NCBI GenBank assembly: GCA_027922465.2
Contig: BQMF02000280.1
Coordinates: forward strand, 1-64,000
Reading direction: 5' to 3'
Length of the DNA stretch: 64,000 bases
Source of the DNA: Turritopsis dohrnii
Taxonomy: Eukaryota > Cnidaria > Hydrozoa > Anthoathecata > Oceaniidae
Shown piece by piece: positions 52,753 through 64,000 of this stretch. Every line of letters starts with the position of its first letter. Positions within the stretch are counted from its first letter, which is position 1. A program made the position numbers and the translations under genes. Under the pieces are notes generated by a model, which ran no database searches, had not been told where the DNA came from, and saw nothing but the letters and a program-made list of their open reading frames with translations.

Positions 52753-54603
52753 AAGCATTATTACGAAATAACTTTCGAAATTTCTACACAACACAGAGTT
52801 TCTACAATTCCAACTTGCATGGTTTTATTGCGACAAAAATATTAGTATATCAAAATCTACAACTTGATATGCTTCTGTAGTATAAGAACAGATTTGCAAA
52901 TGTATGTGAACAAGATATCGCATTTTCATGTCCTGAAATCCAACATTTTGAAAGCTAATTAATATATTCGATACCACGTGAAAGAAATGTGATATCGTAG
53001 AAGAAATGAAATATAAGAAATATCCATCACAACTTATTAAGACAATTCCCATAGTCGTGGCAAAGTTGCAGGAGATCTGGAATTAAAGTCGCTTAGCAAG
53101 TCACGTGTTAAAAAGCCATGATGATGTCATTCTAAAAGAAACGAATTTTTCCAAAGAACACTTATTCGATTGTGCAAGTGTGAAAATTGATGACCTGGAC
53201 TGGTAACTAACTGGTGGACTGGTAACTAACTGGGGGACTGGTAATTAATTGACCTGTCATGTGATCATTTGTTGTTAAGTAAACAAATTTTGGAAAACAG
53301 AGAGTTGAGAGAGTTGATTACTTGCAGACATCAAGTTCAATTTCAAGGATCTGTTAGTAAAACTTCCCCACTTGTTCACTAAATTCACAAGAAAAAAAGA
53401 ATATGAACGCGATCTTAAAAACATTTACATATGAAATGTCGGAGGTTCCTTGTGCTTTCATTTACACCAGAGTAATATTTCATTAAAAACTTGATAAAAA
53501 TCTTATCTATGTTGAGTAACAGAAATGAATGCATGTATTCAAAGAATGATCTTTTTAAAGCAAAAGCGATATTTCTCAACAAAGTTGACATTTTGATTAG
53601 AAAATAGTATTTGTGAATTGATGTTCTTCTCAACAGTTTATATAAAAAAAACCATCGCCTCAGACCATCGAACTTAATGGTATAAACTTTCAAATTTTGT
53701 TTGAATAATTGAGTGCAGGAAAGTCCAATCGATTTCAGCAACTTAAAGTTTGCTACTTATGTAGATTTTGATCATCCTCTGCAAGATTCTCAAAATTTTT
53801 TTTTGATTCTCATCATAAAATATTTCTTTTTTATTATTTCGCCCTAAGTCTGGGTTCTTAACCTAATAATGAAAGTAAACTTTTCACAGGAGGTTATCCC
53901 ATATAAACAGCACTCCCACAGTAATGTAAATATTCGTCGCTTTCCTTTTGGAACAACATCGAAAATTTTATCGCTAAAATTCATTGCTTCAGTTTTATTT
54001 CTGTTTATCATTCCCACAACACGGCGACGACGAGCTTGAAAATATTTGGGGAAAAAAAGCGAAGAACGTTTAGGGAACCGGCCATCAAACAAACTTTGGC
54101 AGATTTTGTCAATTGCAAAACACTCGTCGCAGAACCTGTGATACACTCTTCTCTTATAAGAAAGCTTTTCTAACAACATAATTGTCAGAATTTAGAAAAA
54201 AATAAGAACATTAAGAGAACAACCCGGGGTTCAAATCAATGGTTCAAAAATTAAGAACAGTCTGAGCTTTAAAAAATATTGAAACAAACAGTTATCGTGT
54301 TGGATGGACAAAATGCTAATACTTTTGTAGACCCTAATTTTCTTGTAAAATAAAGAACAGGTAAGGGTATGTATCCACTTACAATTATCTCCCAAGCTAC
54401 TAATAAACGGTATACTGAAGCATTAGAAGGATGTTGTTTTCACTTGTGATTGTATCAACAAATGTGCTAAATACATTAAAGACTTGTGGCCTGCTTAAAA
54501 ACTTGCACACTCGTGTATTGGGTTACTGCTAAATGGCCAGCGTTCAAATTAATTCAAATAGTCAACGCAGAAACAAGAACAAAACTTCTAAGCGAAGACA
54601 ATA

Positions 54604-54780
54604 CAGTCGACTCTCCCTAAAGCGGACACTCTATAAAGCGGACACCTCCATAAAGCGGACACATTTTCTCGGAACGAATTGAAGTTTTCCTTTAAAAATA
54701 CTTTCTATAAAGCGGACACTTCCATAAAGCGGACACTTTTTGCTGGAACGAATGGTGTCCGCTTTAGAGAGAGTTGACTG
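54604..54780. mobile_element. 177 bp TA-flanked pogo-like MITE
   Basis: The ends CAGTCGACTCTCCCTAAAGC and GCTTTAGAGAGAGTTGACTG are bordered by TA. Inside are five further AAAGCGGACAC units. It shares its design with 30221-30999 and is too short to encode anything. Confidence 0.85.
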
Positions 54781-55720
54781 TACTTAAAACAGTTATTTTT
54801 TGTTTCACTGGAAGTTCCATAAATAAGAACAAAATGAGGTTGAAACCTGAAAATAGTGAAGGTTGAAAAAGGCTCCTAAAATAAGAACAGTCAGCCTCGG
54901 GTCGTATTTTACTGGTTCTTATTAAAAAACGCATGTACTTCAAAATGATGCATTGTAAAGATAATACCAATTATGAAACATCCAACAGCTTAAAATTCGA
55001 ATGTTTTCTTGGAAAATCCAACCAGTCAGATGCAATAATTTCAACCAGGTTGAAATAAATTCACCAATCAAAACGTACATTTAGCTGTCTATATTCAACT
55101 CTCATGAACAGAAGTCTTCGAAAAAACTTTATACCATATTGAAAGAAAAACACATATGACACTTAAACACTTCCATGAAATCTCCTGCGCAGAGGTTTTT
55201 TTTATGAAGTTTTGTTTACGATTTGCATTCCTGAAATAATTACGATAAAACAATGTGTTGATTTTTAGAAAGTTCCCAGGGTATATGTTGCAGAAAGTCA
55301 TCCATATACACTAGTCACGTGATCACGTTTGTTTACTTTTTGATCATCAACCGCAATTTTATCATCATCTAAATCGCAACAATAACAGTCATAAGGTCAC
55401 GTGGTTCGAAAATATTTTACGCAAAAACTTCTCCATCGAAGGAACAGATGACTTTGTAAGAAATTGACAACAAAAATTACTTTTCGTAAAAAAAAAACAC
55501 TTCTCTTAAAATAGTTCTGCTGTGGCAGGTGAGGACTAGACAACACATCACACTAGACAAGAAAGAAAGCACTGTTGACTAAAAGCCCTTGTCTAAGAGT
55601 AGAAATTGGTTAAATCGTGATCATTAAAACCTTTACAAAATAAATGAATGAACAAAAAAGATTGAAACTCGCAATGAGCAATGCGCCCTCTCTACTGAAC
55701 GCCATACTCCCAGTCGAATA

Positions 55721-56135
55721 GGGACCTTACGAAACTACGACGGCAACGTGGACGACGACGTGGGGCAAACAAAAGATTCACTTTACTCTATAGATTTGCT
55801 TTAGAATGGAAGTCATTTCACACTATACTGGGAATATTGGGAAATATTTTTAATTTTACTAATATCATTATTAGATTTGCACGTTCTACGCACAACGTGA
55901 AAAGTGATATTTTGAAGTCGTACTGAAAACGAAGACGTGAGAATAGCAGTACTTCCGATAAATTTTCCTTGGTTCCTTCATGATTCTGTCTCTCAAAGTT
56001 CAAAAAACAAACTTCAAAAGCATTATAAATAAACTTCTTAACCCAAGTGTATAGTTTCTGCTTTTTTGTGATTCATTGCAGATGAATATCTTGTACGTCG
56101 TCGTCCACGTTGCCGTCTTACTTTCGTAAGTTCCC
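55721..56135. mobile_element. 415 bp TA-flanked inverted-repeat element (ACGGCAACGTGGACGACGAC ends)
   Basis: The left end GGGACCTTACGAAACTACGA runs on into CGGCAACGTGGACGACGAC. The right end is the inverse, GTCGTCGTCCACGTTGCCGT, finishing GTAAGTTCCC. TA lies on both sides. There is no coding capacity. Confidence 0.8.
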
Positions 56136-56137
56136 TA

Positions 56138-57635
56138 TTATTTGCAATGAATAAACACCTCCCTGTATGTGATGCTGTAGCGCCCTTTATGTGATGCAGC
56201 AATGTAAGTGATGATATGAACGATTGTGAATATGACATTTTGGAAACGCCACAATAACAACATCCATGGAGAAGATCATTACAACATTTCTATGGCAACT
56301 GTAAACAATTGATATTTCTGTTGTGTTTGTTTTTAATGTTTACATTCGATTTCGTGAAAACTGAATGAAAACACAACATTTAAACTTCCAAGACAGATTT
56401 TCACATCAACAGACATATGTTTAAAAAACAAAGACTTCTAGGTTTCCAGACATAAAAAACCCCCCACGAAATTCTGAAATCACTCCCACTCCCGTCTCGT
56501 CATGATTGTGTAGATCATACACGTTGCGATTACAAAACTACTTTGATAGAAGCAGATCTCAACTAAATGACTTTAGTTACGAAGCAAGGATAATGATTTG
56601 CAACGGAAGGCGGTGATTGAATCACTTCGTCAGTTTTAAGTTTAGTAAATAAAGTACTAATTTAGACCCTCATTATAACAAAGCATACATATACAAAAAC
56701 AGGTTCGCCATATCGAATTGATTCAACTATCGTTTTATATCAGTATCCACATACAAGGCTAGAAACCCTAGGTTGAAAGTTAAGAGTTGGTTATATGGAC
56801 CTGGGGACCAGGTTGTATGACCCGGTTTTGATCAGTGCAATCAAAGCGTTTTCCCTACCTCTATCCCAACCTCTATGTGAATCAAAAGAAGCCAGTATTT
56901 GCAATCGACCATCTTTTTACACATATTCGAAGTAATTTCTGACCGCAGATTCCATAGCTGTTTATTTTTCTTAGACTTAAAAACTCGAAAACACAAACAA
57001 TTTCGTAATAAGTAAATTTTGTGGTAAATGCATATATTTATTTTTCAGGCAGACAAACTATTACGAACGTTGAATATACGAATACAAAAACTTGTTGATA
57101 TCTCAGGACCGGTTCTGTAAATCAACCTCGAACCCAGGGTCTCAGGGTGGTGGGGGTGTTGGGAAGAAGACACGGTGAAACGTCACTGAAATAATGAATT
57201 TCATTGGCTGATAATATATACGACGCATTTCAACTCAGCTGTCCATGCTAGACTCCTTACAACACAGTTATATGACATCATTTATTGAATAAAAGTTCGC
57301 AGATGAACAATTTCCAACTCAGCTCAAATACAAAGTGTAAACATGAATTCAGGAAATGTAACTGTTCTGCCGAAAACTCGCCGTTTAAATTCACGAAATC
57401 AACTTCCACTTATTCAAAGGAACATTGACGTAAAAACGCAAAAAAACGTCCCGTCCTCCGGTTTTATGAGATTTTTCCTGCAATTGGCCTCAAGGCAGCC
57501 GGGGGTAATGTTCCAAAATTTAAATGACGCGCCATTTTGGATGCATTGAAAAGAGAAACATGATAGTAATGCTTCTAAACTGTACTTTATGTATTTCATT
57601 TACAAATATTTTAAATTTAAAATATAGGTTATCAT
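56138..57635. other. Gene-free stretch
   Basis: I recognise nothing except a lone end of the 82 bp palindromic family at 57123-57140 (CAACCTCGAACCCAGGGT). Confidence 0.5.
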
Positions 57636-57753
57636 CCCAGCCGGCAAATTTGTTAAAAAATTGCGAAGGAGTGCATTTCTTTAGAAATATATACCTAATT
57701 TCAATAAAAGTGCTCTCCGTCGCAGTAATTTTTTGACGATTTTGCCCACTGGG
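57636..57753. mobile_element. Palindromic CCCAGTGGG-family element, copy 9 (COX10 3' flank)
   Basis: The ends are CCCAGCCGGCAAATTTGTTA and GATTTTGCCCACTGGG. The middle is intact (AAGGAGTGCATTTCTTTAG, AAAAGTGCTCTCCGTCGCAG). It lies within 400 bp of the COX10 stop and may be transcribed. Confidence 0.85.
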
Positions 57754-58020
57754 ATTTGAAAAACATGTGGACATAGGAATGTTCGATCTCAACAAACGTT
57801 CCATTCTCAATCTGAAAAAAAAACATGAAAATGTTTCTACGGAAGTATTCCAGGACCACGTGACTTCTTGCGTTTGACGTAGCAAGTGAGATGCTGATAC
57901 AAAACAAACCTCGATTATCCAGACGAGATTAGAAAGGTTTACAACGCAAACTTCATAAGCTTCCTCTTCTTCCGGTCCACATACAACACACTCATATATT
58001 ATACACTGACTGACCACGCA

Positions 58021-61000
58021 TTATCCGCCTTCTGAAATTCCATTTTCTAAAGTGCTGTTCTCACTATGTTCTTTTTTCGTCCTTTCCTTACAAATGATTA
58101 AAAAGAACATGATAATTGGTAAGTGTAACAAGGTAAATCGGAACAATTTCCGAGCAGTGTTATTATTGGAATTCTTGTAAAATTCCCACGATAACAGCGA
58201 CAAGTATATATTAAAAGGTAGCGATAATGTTAAAAATGACCAATTGGTGACGCCAAGTAACGGCATGGCAACCGACAGCGGGAACTGAAGCAACGAATGA
58301 CGTAACGTCACACGTCTACAAAGTGCCGGGTCGGTAACAGACATCATTTGATAGCCAGCTGAAATTAAAATAAAAAGGCAATATCGTTTTAGTAAACATC
58401 GTTTTCATTAGATCGTGCATTTCAATTTAAACACACACTACACGTTTTTTTCTTATAAGCAATAAATTTATAAGCAACACTAGTAAATTTTCTCAAAACA
58501 TTAAGCAACAGTACCAGAAGGATCTTAGATAAATTAGCAGCATGGAATTTCGAAATGAGTAGCACTAGCATAGCTGCAGCACATTTTTAAAAATTGAAAC
58601 ACTAGGTTCTGACGGTAGGTAGTACTAGGCTGTGTGCTCTGTGTTAAGATTTGAATGTCTTACACTTTATACTTAGATAATTGATTTGAATGTCTTACAC
58701 TTTATACTCAGATAATTGATGTGAACAACTGAAACGGTAACTGAAAAGATATTCAAGGCGGCACATAATATTTTCGATTAATGCTTATCAACAAATCAAG
58801 CAACTAAAAAAATGGTCATTTTTTAAGCAACATTACCACTAAAGTCTGACCTTGGATGCTTATAAAAAAAACGTGTGCAGTCAATTCTGTTTTTTTTTAA
58901 TTAATCGCTCAATATAAGGTTTAAAACCACTGATGTGTATTGAGGTACAAGGAAGAAAGGTGACGATGAACATTGCATTTAAAGTGTTGAAGATTATAAT
59001 GAGAAGGAAAAACAGACTGGGGTAAAGAATTTCAGAGAGTGGAGGAGCGAGGAACGAAACTTTGTTGGTAAAAAGTTTTAGTTGACTTTGGGATGTTGAC
59101 AGGGATGAGAGAAGAGAGCTCAGTTGAACATTTTCCATAGAAGTATTTATAAAAGAGGCAAAGAGAAGCCACAGATCTGCGATGGGAGAGTGTGTCAAGT
59201 TTACTTGCAAGTTCATCGCCAATAGCATTCTAAAAGATTAAGAGAGTCTGAGGGTGCACCACCCCAAATATGGCAGCAATACTCAATACAAGGCCGAATA
59301 GTAGATTTATAGAGATAAAGAATGGAATCAGGGCTGAGGTATGCTCTTACACGAAGAAGGGAGTCCACCTTCATCGAGGCTGACTTAGCAATTGCCTCAA
59401 TGTAGGAACGCCAGGAGAAGACCTGTGAAAAACTGATGCCAAGGAGACGAAAGGAGTTGTTTTCTTCCAACTAGGTGCCATTCATGGAAACTGACGGTAA
59501 AAAGGGATCTTTAGTATGATTTACAGAAACAAGTTTGGTTTTTTTGGAATTGAATGTGACCAGCCATTTCTCTCTCTACTCAACTATAAATTGCAGATCA
59601 AACTCAATTTCGCCTGCTATTTCTACCTGGCTGAACAAATCTAATTTTGGAATACAGGAATAGATGGTTGAATCATTAACATATTATGGCAAGTTTGGAA
59701 ATAATGTCATCAGGCAGATCATTGATGAAAAGAAGAAAAAGGGTTGGCCCAAGGACAGAACCTTGAGGAATTCCTGCATTGATGGAATGTGTCGATGATG
59801 ATTGCCCATCTAAAACAACCTTAATCCTACGATTACCAAGGAAGGAACGAAAGATCTCATAAAGGGGACCCATAACTCCATATGCAGAAAGATTTTTCAA
59901 AAGACCAGTATGCCATACTTTATCAAATGCCTTGGATATGTCAAGAGCAACAGCTCTTGCCTCCCCAGATTTATCTAATGCAGTGTAGATTCTATCAGTT
60001 ATCACTGTAAGGTCAGCAGTTGAGCGTTGGGAACGAAAGCCATATTGAGAATCTGAGAAGAGGTGATTAGATTCAAGGTGATTAACAGGAGCATTCTTGA
60101 TGAGGGCCTCAAAAATTTTACTCATAACTGGTAGGAGACTAATTGGTCTGTAATTTCGTGGATTAGATCGATCACCACAATTCTTAAAGACTGGGATTAC
60201 AGAGGCAAACTTCCAAGATGTAGGAAAGCTAGATTCAGCTATGCACATGTTATATAGACGAGAAAGTACAAGTGATAATTCAGGTGCACACTTTTGAAAC
60301 AGGATGCCTTAGAAGCATCAAGATTTGAAATGATGGAAGATATTTTAGCTGGTGTGATACAGCAGCTATGCAGTACTTTAATAGTCCTCAAGGGAAATTC
60401 AGGAAGACCATGACCAGAGTCATCAAGAGTAGAGTTAGTACTGAAAATATTAGAGAAGAGTTCAGCTTTATCCTTAGATGATTACAAAACCTCTGGATCA
60501 TTGAAAATGGGAGGAATGGATGACCTTTTATTGCCGGTGACACTTTTAATGATGCGCCAAAAATCCTGAGAGCCAATTTTTTGGCAATTTTTTGAAAGAT
60601 TGACATAGGGCAAAATTAAGAGTATGAATTCCTGAGTGAGAGATTCCATTCGAGAATTTGAGCCATTTTCCATGATGAACACTGAAGTCACCAAAAACAA
60701 ATATGTTGGCACTGTGATGAATTGATAGGGCCTTGTCAATACTCTCAGATATAGAGTCTATAACAGAACAGTCTTGGGATGATGGGGAGATTGATAAAGA
60801 AAGAATCAGATAGCTTGTCGAATGGAGCAACGAAAGACGAAAGCACATGTATGACAAATCAGGATCCTCCAGAGCACTTACACGAGTTTGCTGTTATAAT
60901 ATCCCCAGTTCAAACATTGCATCATGGCCTAACAGCACCTGCCTAGAGATTTGTTTGGGATACGTAAATAACCAAGAGTTGTTAGTCCTTGGATTTCCAT

Positions 61001-63634
61001 CATCAACAACGAGTGGTTAATCCGACTTCCGTCTTACAGGTGGACCACCATTGACATGTATAGTATTTATCCTTGCACGTTGTGATGTCACGTTTCCATG
61101 GAGATCAAGTTTGGAGCAAAAACTTTAAACAGCAATATCTCGTGAACGAAAAGTGATTTTTTGAAAATTTAAAAACTGACTTTCATCATTTTTGAAAGTC
61201 TGCCAAATGGTACAAAAAACTAAATTTCGATTTTAAAAGTAGACTTCCCCTTTAACTATAACAGACATTTGAAACAAACATTAGTCTCAATTATTCAACT
61301 TCTCACTAAGACAATTAGCATCAATTTGGACATGGAAACGAGGTTAGGAATTTGGCTGGACTGTAATATCTTGTTTCCATAGAAACATTCCCGGAAGAGT
61401 GCTACTCCACATCCAGCTTTGATAACAAAATAAGCAACCACGGAAAAGCAAATCTTTGCCTTACTTACCTCTTGAGTAATCTGGTCGATAATTCCAGCTA
61501 AGCGAGTTGAAATGTGGAAATTGCCACGAAAACAAAATTCCAGCTAGTGCCAACGCCCCTAAGTCTAAACCACCGGTGGAGGCTGTCCATCCCATGATAG
61601 GTGGTATTGCACCCACCACAGCACCAATCCATGTATTGGCAATGTGAAATCTTTTAGAAGGTGTGTACACACCAGCATATAAAACAATATTCAAAAAACC
61701 TGAAACAAAAATGTTTTCATATTTACTTGTTGGCTCACAAGAACAATTATAACAGATAAAAAGGAATTGTGTAATCTGTTCCATTGCAAAATTTACCATG
61801 AACAAAGCACTTTTTACATTACAGATTTTCATAGGTACAAAATAACCAGGATTACTGGAAAGAAAATACAAAGGTAGTCGGCTGCACTGATACATACCTA
61901 AAAGGGCGGTTAACCCATTCACACTGGTAGCTAGTAATGTGACACCAAGGAGTCCTGATATACTCCCAAAATAAACAGCATCTAATGGTCTAATGAAACG
62001 AAAACAAAAATACTAATGGTAGCAGAAATCTCAATTGTTAGTACAATCACTAATACATGATTACCACACAGGTGTAAAAGTCAAAATAACACTTATTGCT
62101 GAACAGTAATTGTTTTGATTACCTCAACAAACCTTTCACCAACACACGATCTCTCGTGCGTGACATTTGACAATCATATGGAACTTCCATAAACTAAATA
62201 AAGAGAGAGGAAGAAAAGCTGTTAGAACAAAGAAGTAAAATTCAGCATCGTCTCAGGAAATCGATAAAAAATAAAAACTTACTTGGTTGAATGAATTTGC
62301 AGAAGATGAACAGAGCATGGTACCAACAGCTGTGCCAGCAAATTTCATTGGCACGAACACTCCAGGAGCAATCACATATCCTGCAGCTGCAGTAAGCACA
62401 ACCAGCGCTGAGTGAAAAGAACGTTTAACATAGTGTTAAGGGCAGAAATAACCATCATAAGGTTCTGCCAAGAGCATTGAAACAATGTGTGAACCCAACA
62501 AGGCAATTTCTCCAATTAAGAACATTTATATCTTATTATAATTAATTGCGTAGTGTGCATCCTACTTTTATTTTAGAGAGTGATATATTTACTTAAATTT
62601 TACGGTCAAGTTCTTCTTATGTGCGCGTAAAACCACGTAGAGGCGAGAGACACTTTTTTCACGATTATTCTAAAAGCACATGGCATTTGACGTCAGTTTT
62701 TTTTATGACCACGGGGAATCATTGCATTGCATCCCCAATCGAAGGCGACGTTTTTGGGGAAATATCTCAAGAACCAATAGGGATAACTGACGTTTTTGGG
62801 GGTCGGTGATGGGGTGACGCAAAATTTGGGCCTAAATTTTAATTGGTATATACTGTGGCTATGACGTCATCAAAATGTTAGATCGACAATATTTCTCTAA
62901 CGGTTGATCGTAGCGAAACGATCCCATACATTTTTTTGATCAGTTTTTTGAGCTCCTCAACATAGGTTACACTTTTGAGTTGCGATTCTACGATTTATTT
63001 TTTCGTCACAGGGTACATACACGGGAATGGTGGATTTGACCTAATGTTTTCGAAGTTAAGTTTGGTAAAAAGTTTTTACCCGGGTTGCTAGTTTATATTA
63101 AGTTCCAAAGCATAATCAATCAGTCATTTAATAAAAACACAGAACCTTCAATAACAACTGGTGTTCTTCACGAGTTATGTATCATTCTTCAACATGGCGC
63201 TAAATACTGATCACATGAATTGAACTTTCAGAATCCTTTTTGATTTTAAAACTTTGTATGGTAGTTTGCTGAAGCTATTGCTTCAATTTTAAACTATCAC
63301 TTTAGATATTACTACTGATGCACTTTCAAACTTGTTTAAAGCAACTAATCTAGATCATGTTATAGGGTTTAAGAAGTACTCAAAGATGTTATGTGGAAAA
63401 ACTAATACACAGGTTCCAAGAGTTAAAAAGTTAAGGATAAAACGTTTCATACACATAAAATTAGGACTTCATTTTAAGCAAGTTCATACCAGTTAATCTA
63501 GATTTTGACAGCTTTGAATACAAAGCAAGCCTTTGCTTCAGTGAAGGTTTTTGAACTTCCTTCCATCCATCTGCCAGGTGGGATAGCGTATCTTTGGCAA
63601 TTGGATAACCTTCTCTTGAGTGTGTGGAATGTAT
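58021..63634 (-). CDS. COX10: COX10, protohaem IX farnesyltransferase (haem O synthase), 5' end probably off window
   Basis: COX10 transfers a farnesyl group to haem B to make haem O, a step towards haem A for cytochrome c oxidase, in the inner mitochondrial membrane. Exons in transcript order: 63490-63634, 62283-62407, 62123-62193, 61898-61989, 61469-61699, 58021-58358; together 333 codons plus stop, in one frame. UbiA-family landmarks: [19 protein letters not shown], the prenyltransferase motif region NSFNQFMEVPYD then [42 protein letters not shown], and the COX10 ending [17 protein letters not shown]. Human COX10 is about 440 residues, so the mitochondrial targeting region and first exon(s) are missing. 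A 21 nt candidate exon at about 63942-63962 (donor GGTAAGG) would join in frame but is unproven. The last intron (58359-61468) carries a LINE fragment in the same orientation. Confidence 0.95.
58651..58721 (+). repeat. 35 bp direct duplication (COX10 intron)
   Basis: The unit TTTGAATGTCTTACACTTTA continuing into TACTNAGATAATTGA occurs twice in tandem, differing by one or two bases. Confidence 0.85.
58880..60905 (-). mobile_element. Decayed non-LTR retrotransposon (LINE, jockey/CR1-like), 5'-truncated
   Basis: The fragment lies in the last COX10 intron, in sense orientation. Reading the minus strand from 60905 downwards there is first the end of an apurinic-type endonuclease domain ([13 protein letters not shown]). 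A linker follows, then a reverse transcriptase with [35 protein letters not shown] and [11 protein letters not shown]. The catalytic YADD box is shifted out of frame and altered to YVND at about 59670. The C-terminal thumb/connection part ([33 protein letters not shown]) follows in another frame at 59213-59470. Several frame breaks and stops mean it cannot make a functional protein. The 3' end is near 58880. I see no RNase H or gag part. The clade is a guess from RT motifs only. Confidence 0.85.
62528..63091 (+). mobile_element. Helitron-like non-autonomous element in a COX10 intron
   Basis: It ends with a hairpin (TGGTAAAAA / TTTTTACCCGGG) and GTTGCTAG followed by T, matching the end at 5689. 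The left part shares GTGTGCATCC and ATTGCATTGCAT with 4766-5689. The middle (62770-62960) is homologous, in inverted orientation, to 8880-9350: shared runs include AACCAATAGGGATAACTG and GACGTCATCAAAA. The relation links three loci into one family. There is no coding capacity. Confidence 0.5.
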
Positions 63635-64000
63635 CTATGAAAAAAACAAAAGTTTTCCAAAGTTGTTCATAATGAAAATTTCTCCATACCCAAACTATAA
63701 TAGGTTATTTTTTCATTGCTCAAACTTCAACCAACTTTGTTACAAACCTTATTGCTTTGAGATGAAATCTTCTGGTTTGTGCTCAACAACAAAATATGTG
63801 TATATTTTCCAGAAAACGCATGTAACAATTTTCTTGATGTTCCTATAAATAAAATAATTTTAAGAACAACAAATTTATTTTGTCCAAACACCCAAACATC
63901 CCGACTTTTGTCACAACTTTAAAATAAGTCAAGTGCCCTTACCAATTCTTGATTTGTATAAAGCTAACATTTTAGGCAGAAGCAGTTTCTAACATATTCA

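Larger units (their letters stand above)
51549..55720. other. Gene-free stretch upstream of TMEM26
   Basis: It should hold the TMEM26 promoter. A minus-strand ORF at 53844-54179 (111 codons, rich in Lys/Arg) matches nothing I recognise and may be chance. A short tandem repeat (GGACTGGTAACTAACTG) lies at 53197-53251. Confidence 0.4.

Noticed and set aside
53844..54179. 111-codon minus-strand ORF rich in Lys and Arg.
   Set aside because: There are no recognisable domains and no splice context. AT-rich DNA gives ORFs of this size by chance.
57520..58017. 165-codon minus-strand ORF directly after the COX10 stop.
   Set aside because: It runs through a palindromic-family element copy and the presumed COX10 3' UTR. 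It resembles nothing known.

Overview
This is a window of nuclear DNA from an animal. It is AT-rich, every conserved gene is split into short exons by GT-AG introns, and introns and intergenic DNA are full of short transposon relics. The gene set (a Miro GTPase, a TMC channel-like protein, a secreted Frizzled-related protein, TMEM26 and COX10) is metazoan. The proteins are clearly diverged from the vertebrate versions. The repeat style (many TA-flanked short inverted-repeat elements) would suit a cnidarian or another invertebrate, but I cannot fix the phylum from this sequence alone.

Layout. Minus strand 27-16362: 17 exons of mitochondrial Rho GTPase (Miro/RHOT); the last ~100 codons lie beyond the left edge. 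16363-26044: no recognisable gene, several nested or large inverted-repeat elements. Plus strand 26045-33792: an 18-exon TMC gene of 767 codons. 33793-40531: no gene, two dispersed repeats and a short inverted-repeat element. Plus strand 40532-45023: a four-exon secreted Frizzled-related protein (Frizzled cysteine-rich domain plus netrin-like domain). Minus strand 47806-51548: a five-exon TMEM26 with a very large inserted disordered loop, convergent with the sFRP gene. 51549-58020: no recognisable gene. Minus strand 58021-63634 (5' end probably beyond the right edge): COX10, haem O synthase, with a decayed LINE in its last intron.

Exon coordinates were derived by reading splice sites on both strands and checking that reading frame is kept across every junction. 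The summed exon lengths of all five genes divide by three, which supports the models. The genes do not form a pathway together. Miro and COX10 both act at mitochondria, sFRP acts outside the cell on Wnt signalling, and TMC and TMEM26 are multi-pass membrane proteins. I see no sign of a novel multi-gene system. The most distinctive content is the mobile DNA: a palindromic ~120 bp family with about nine copies, an 82 bp palindrome with a perfect 9 bp target duplication, several TA-flanked elements whose ends carry stacked copies of a short motif, nested insertions, and Helitron-like elements ending in CTAG.
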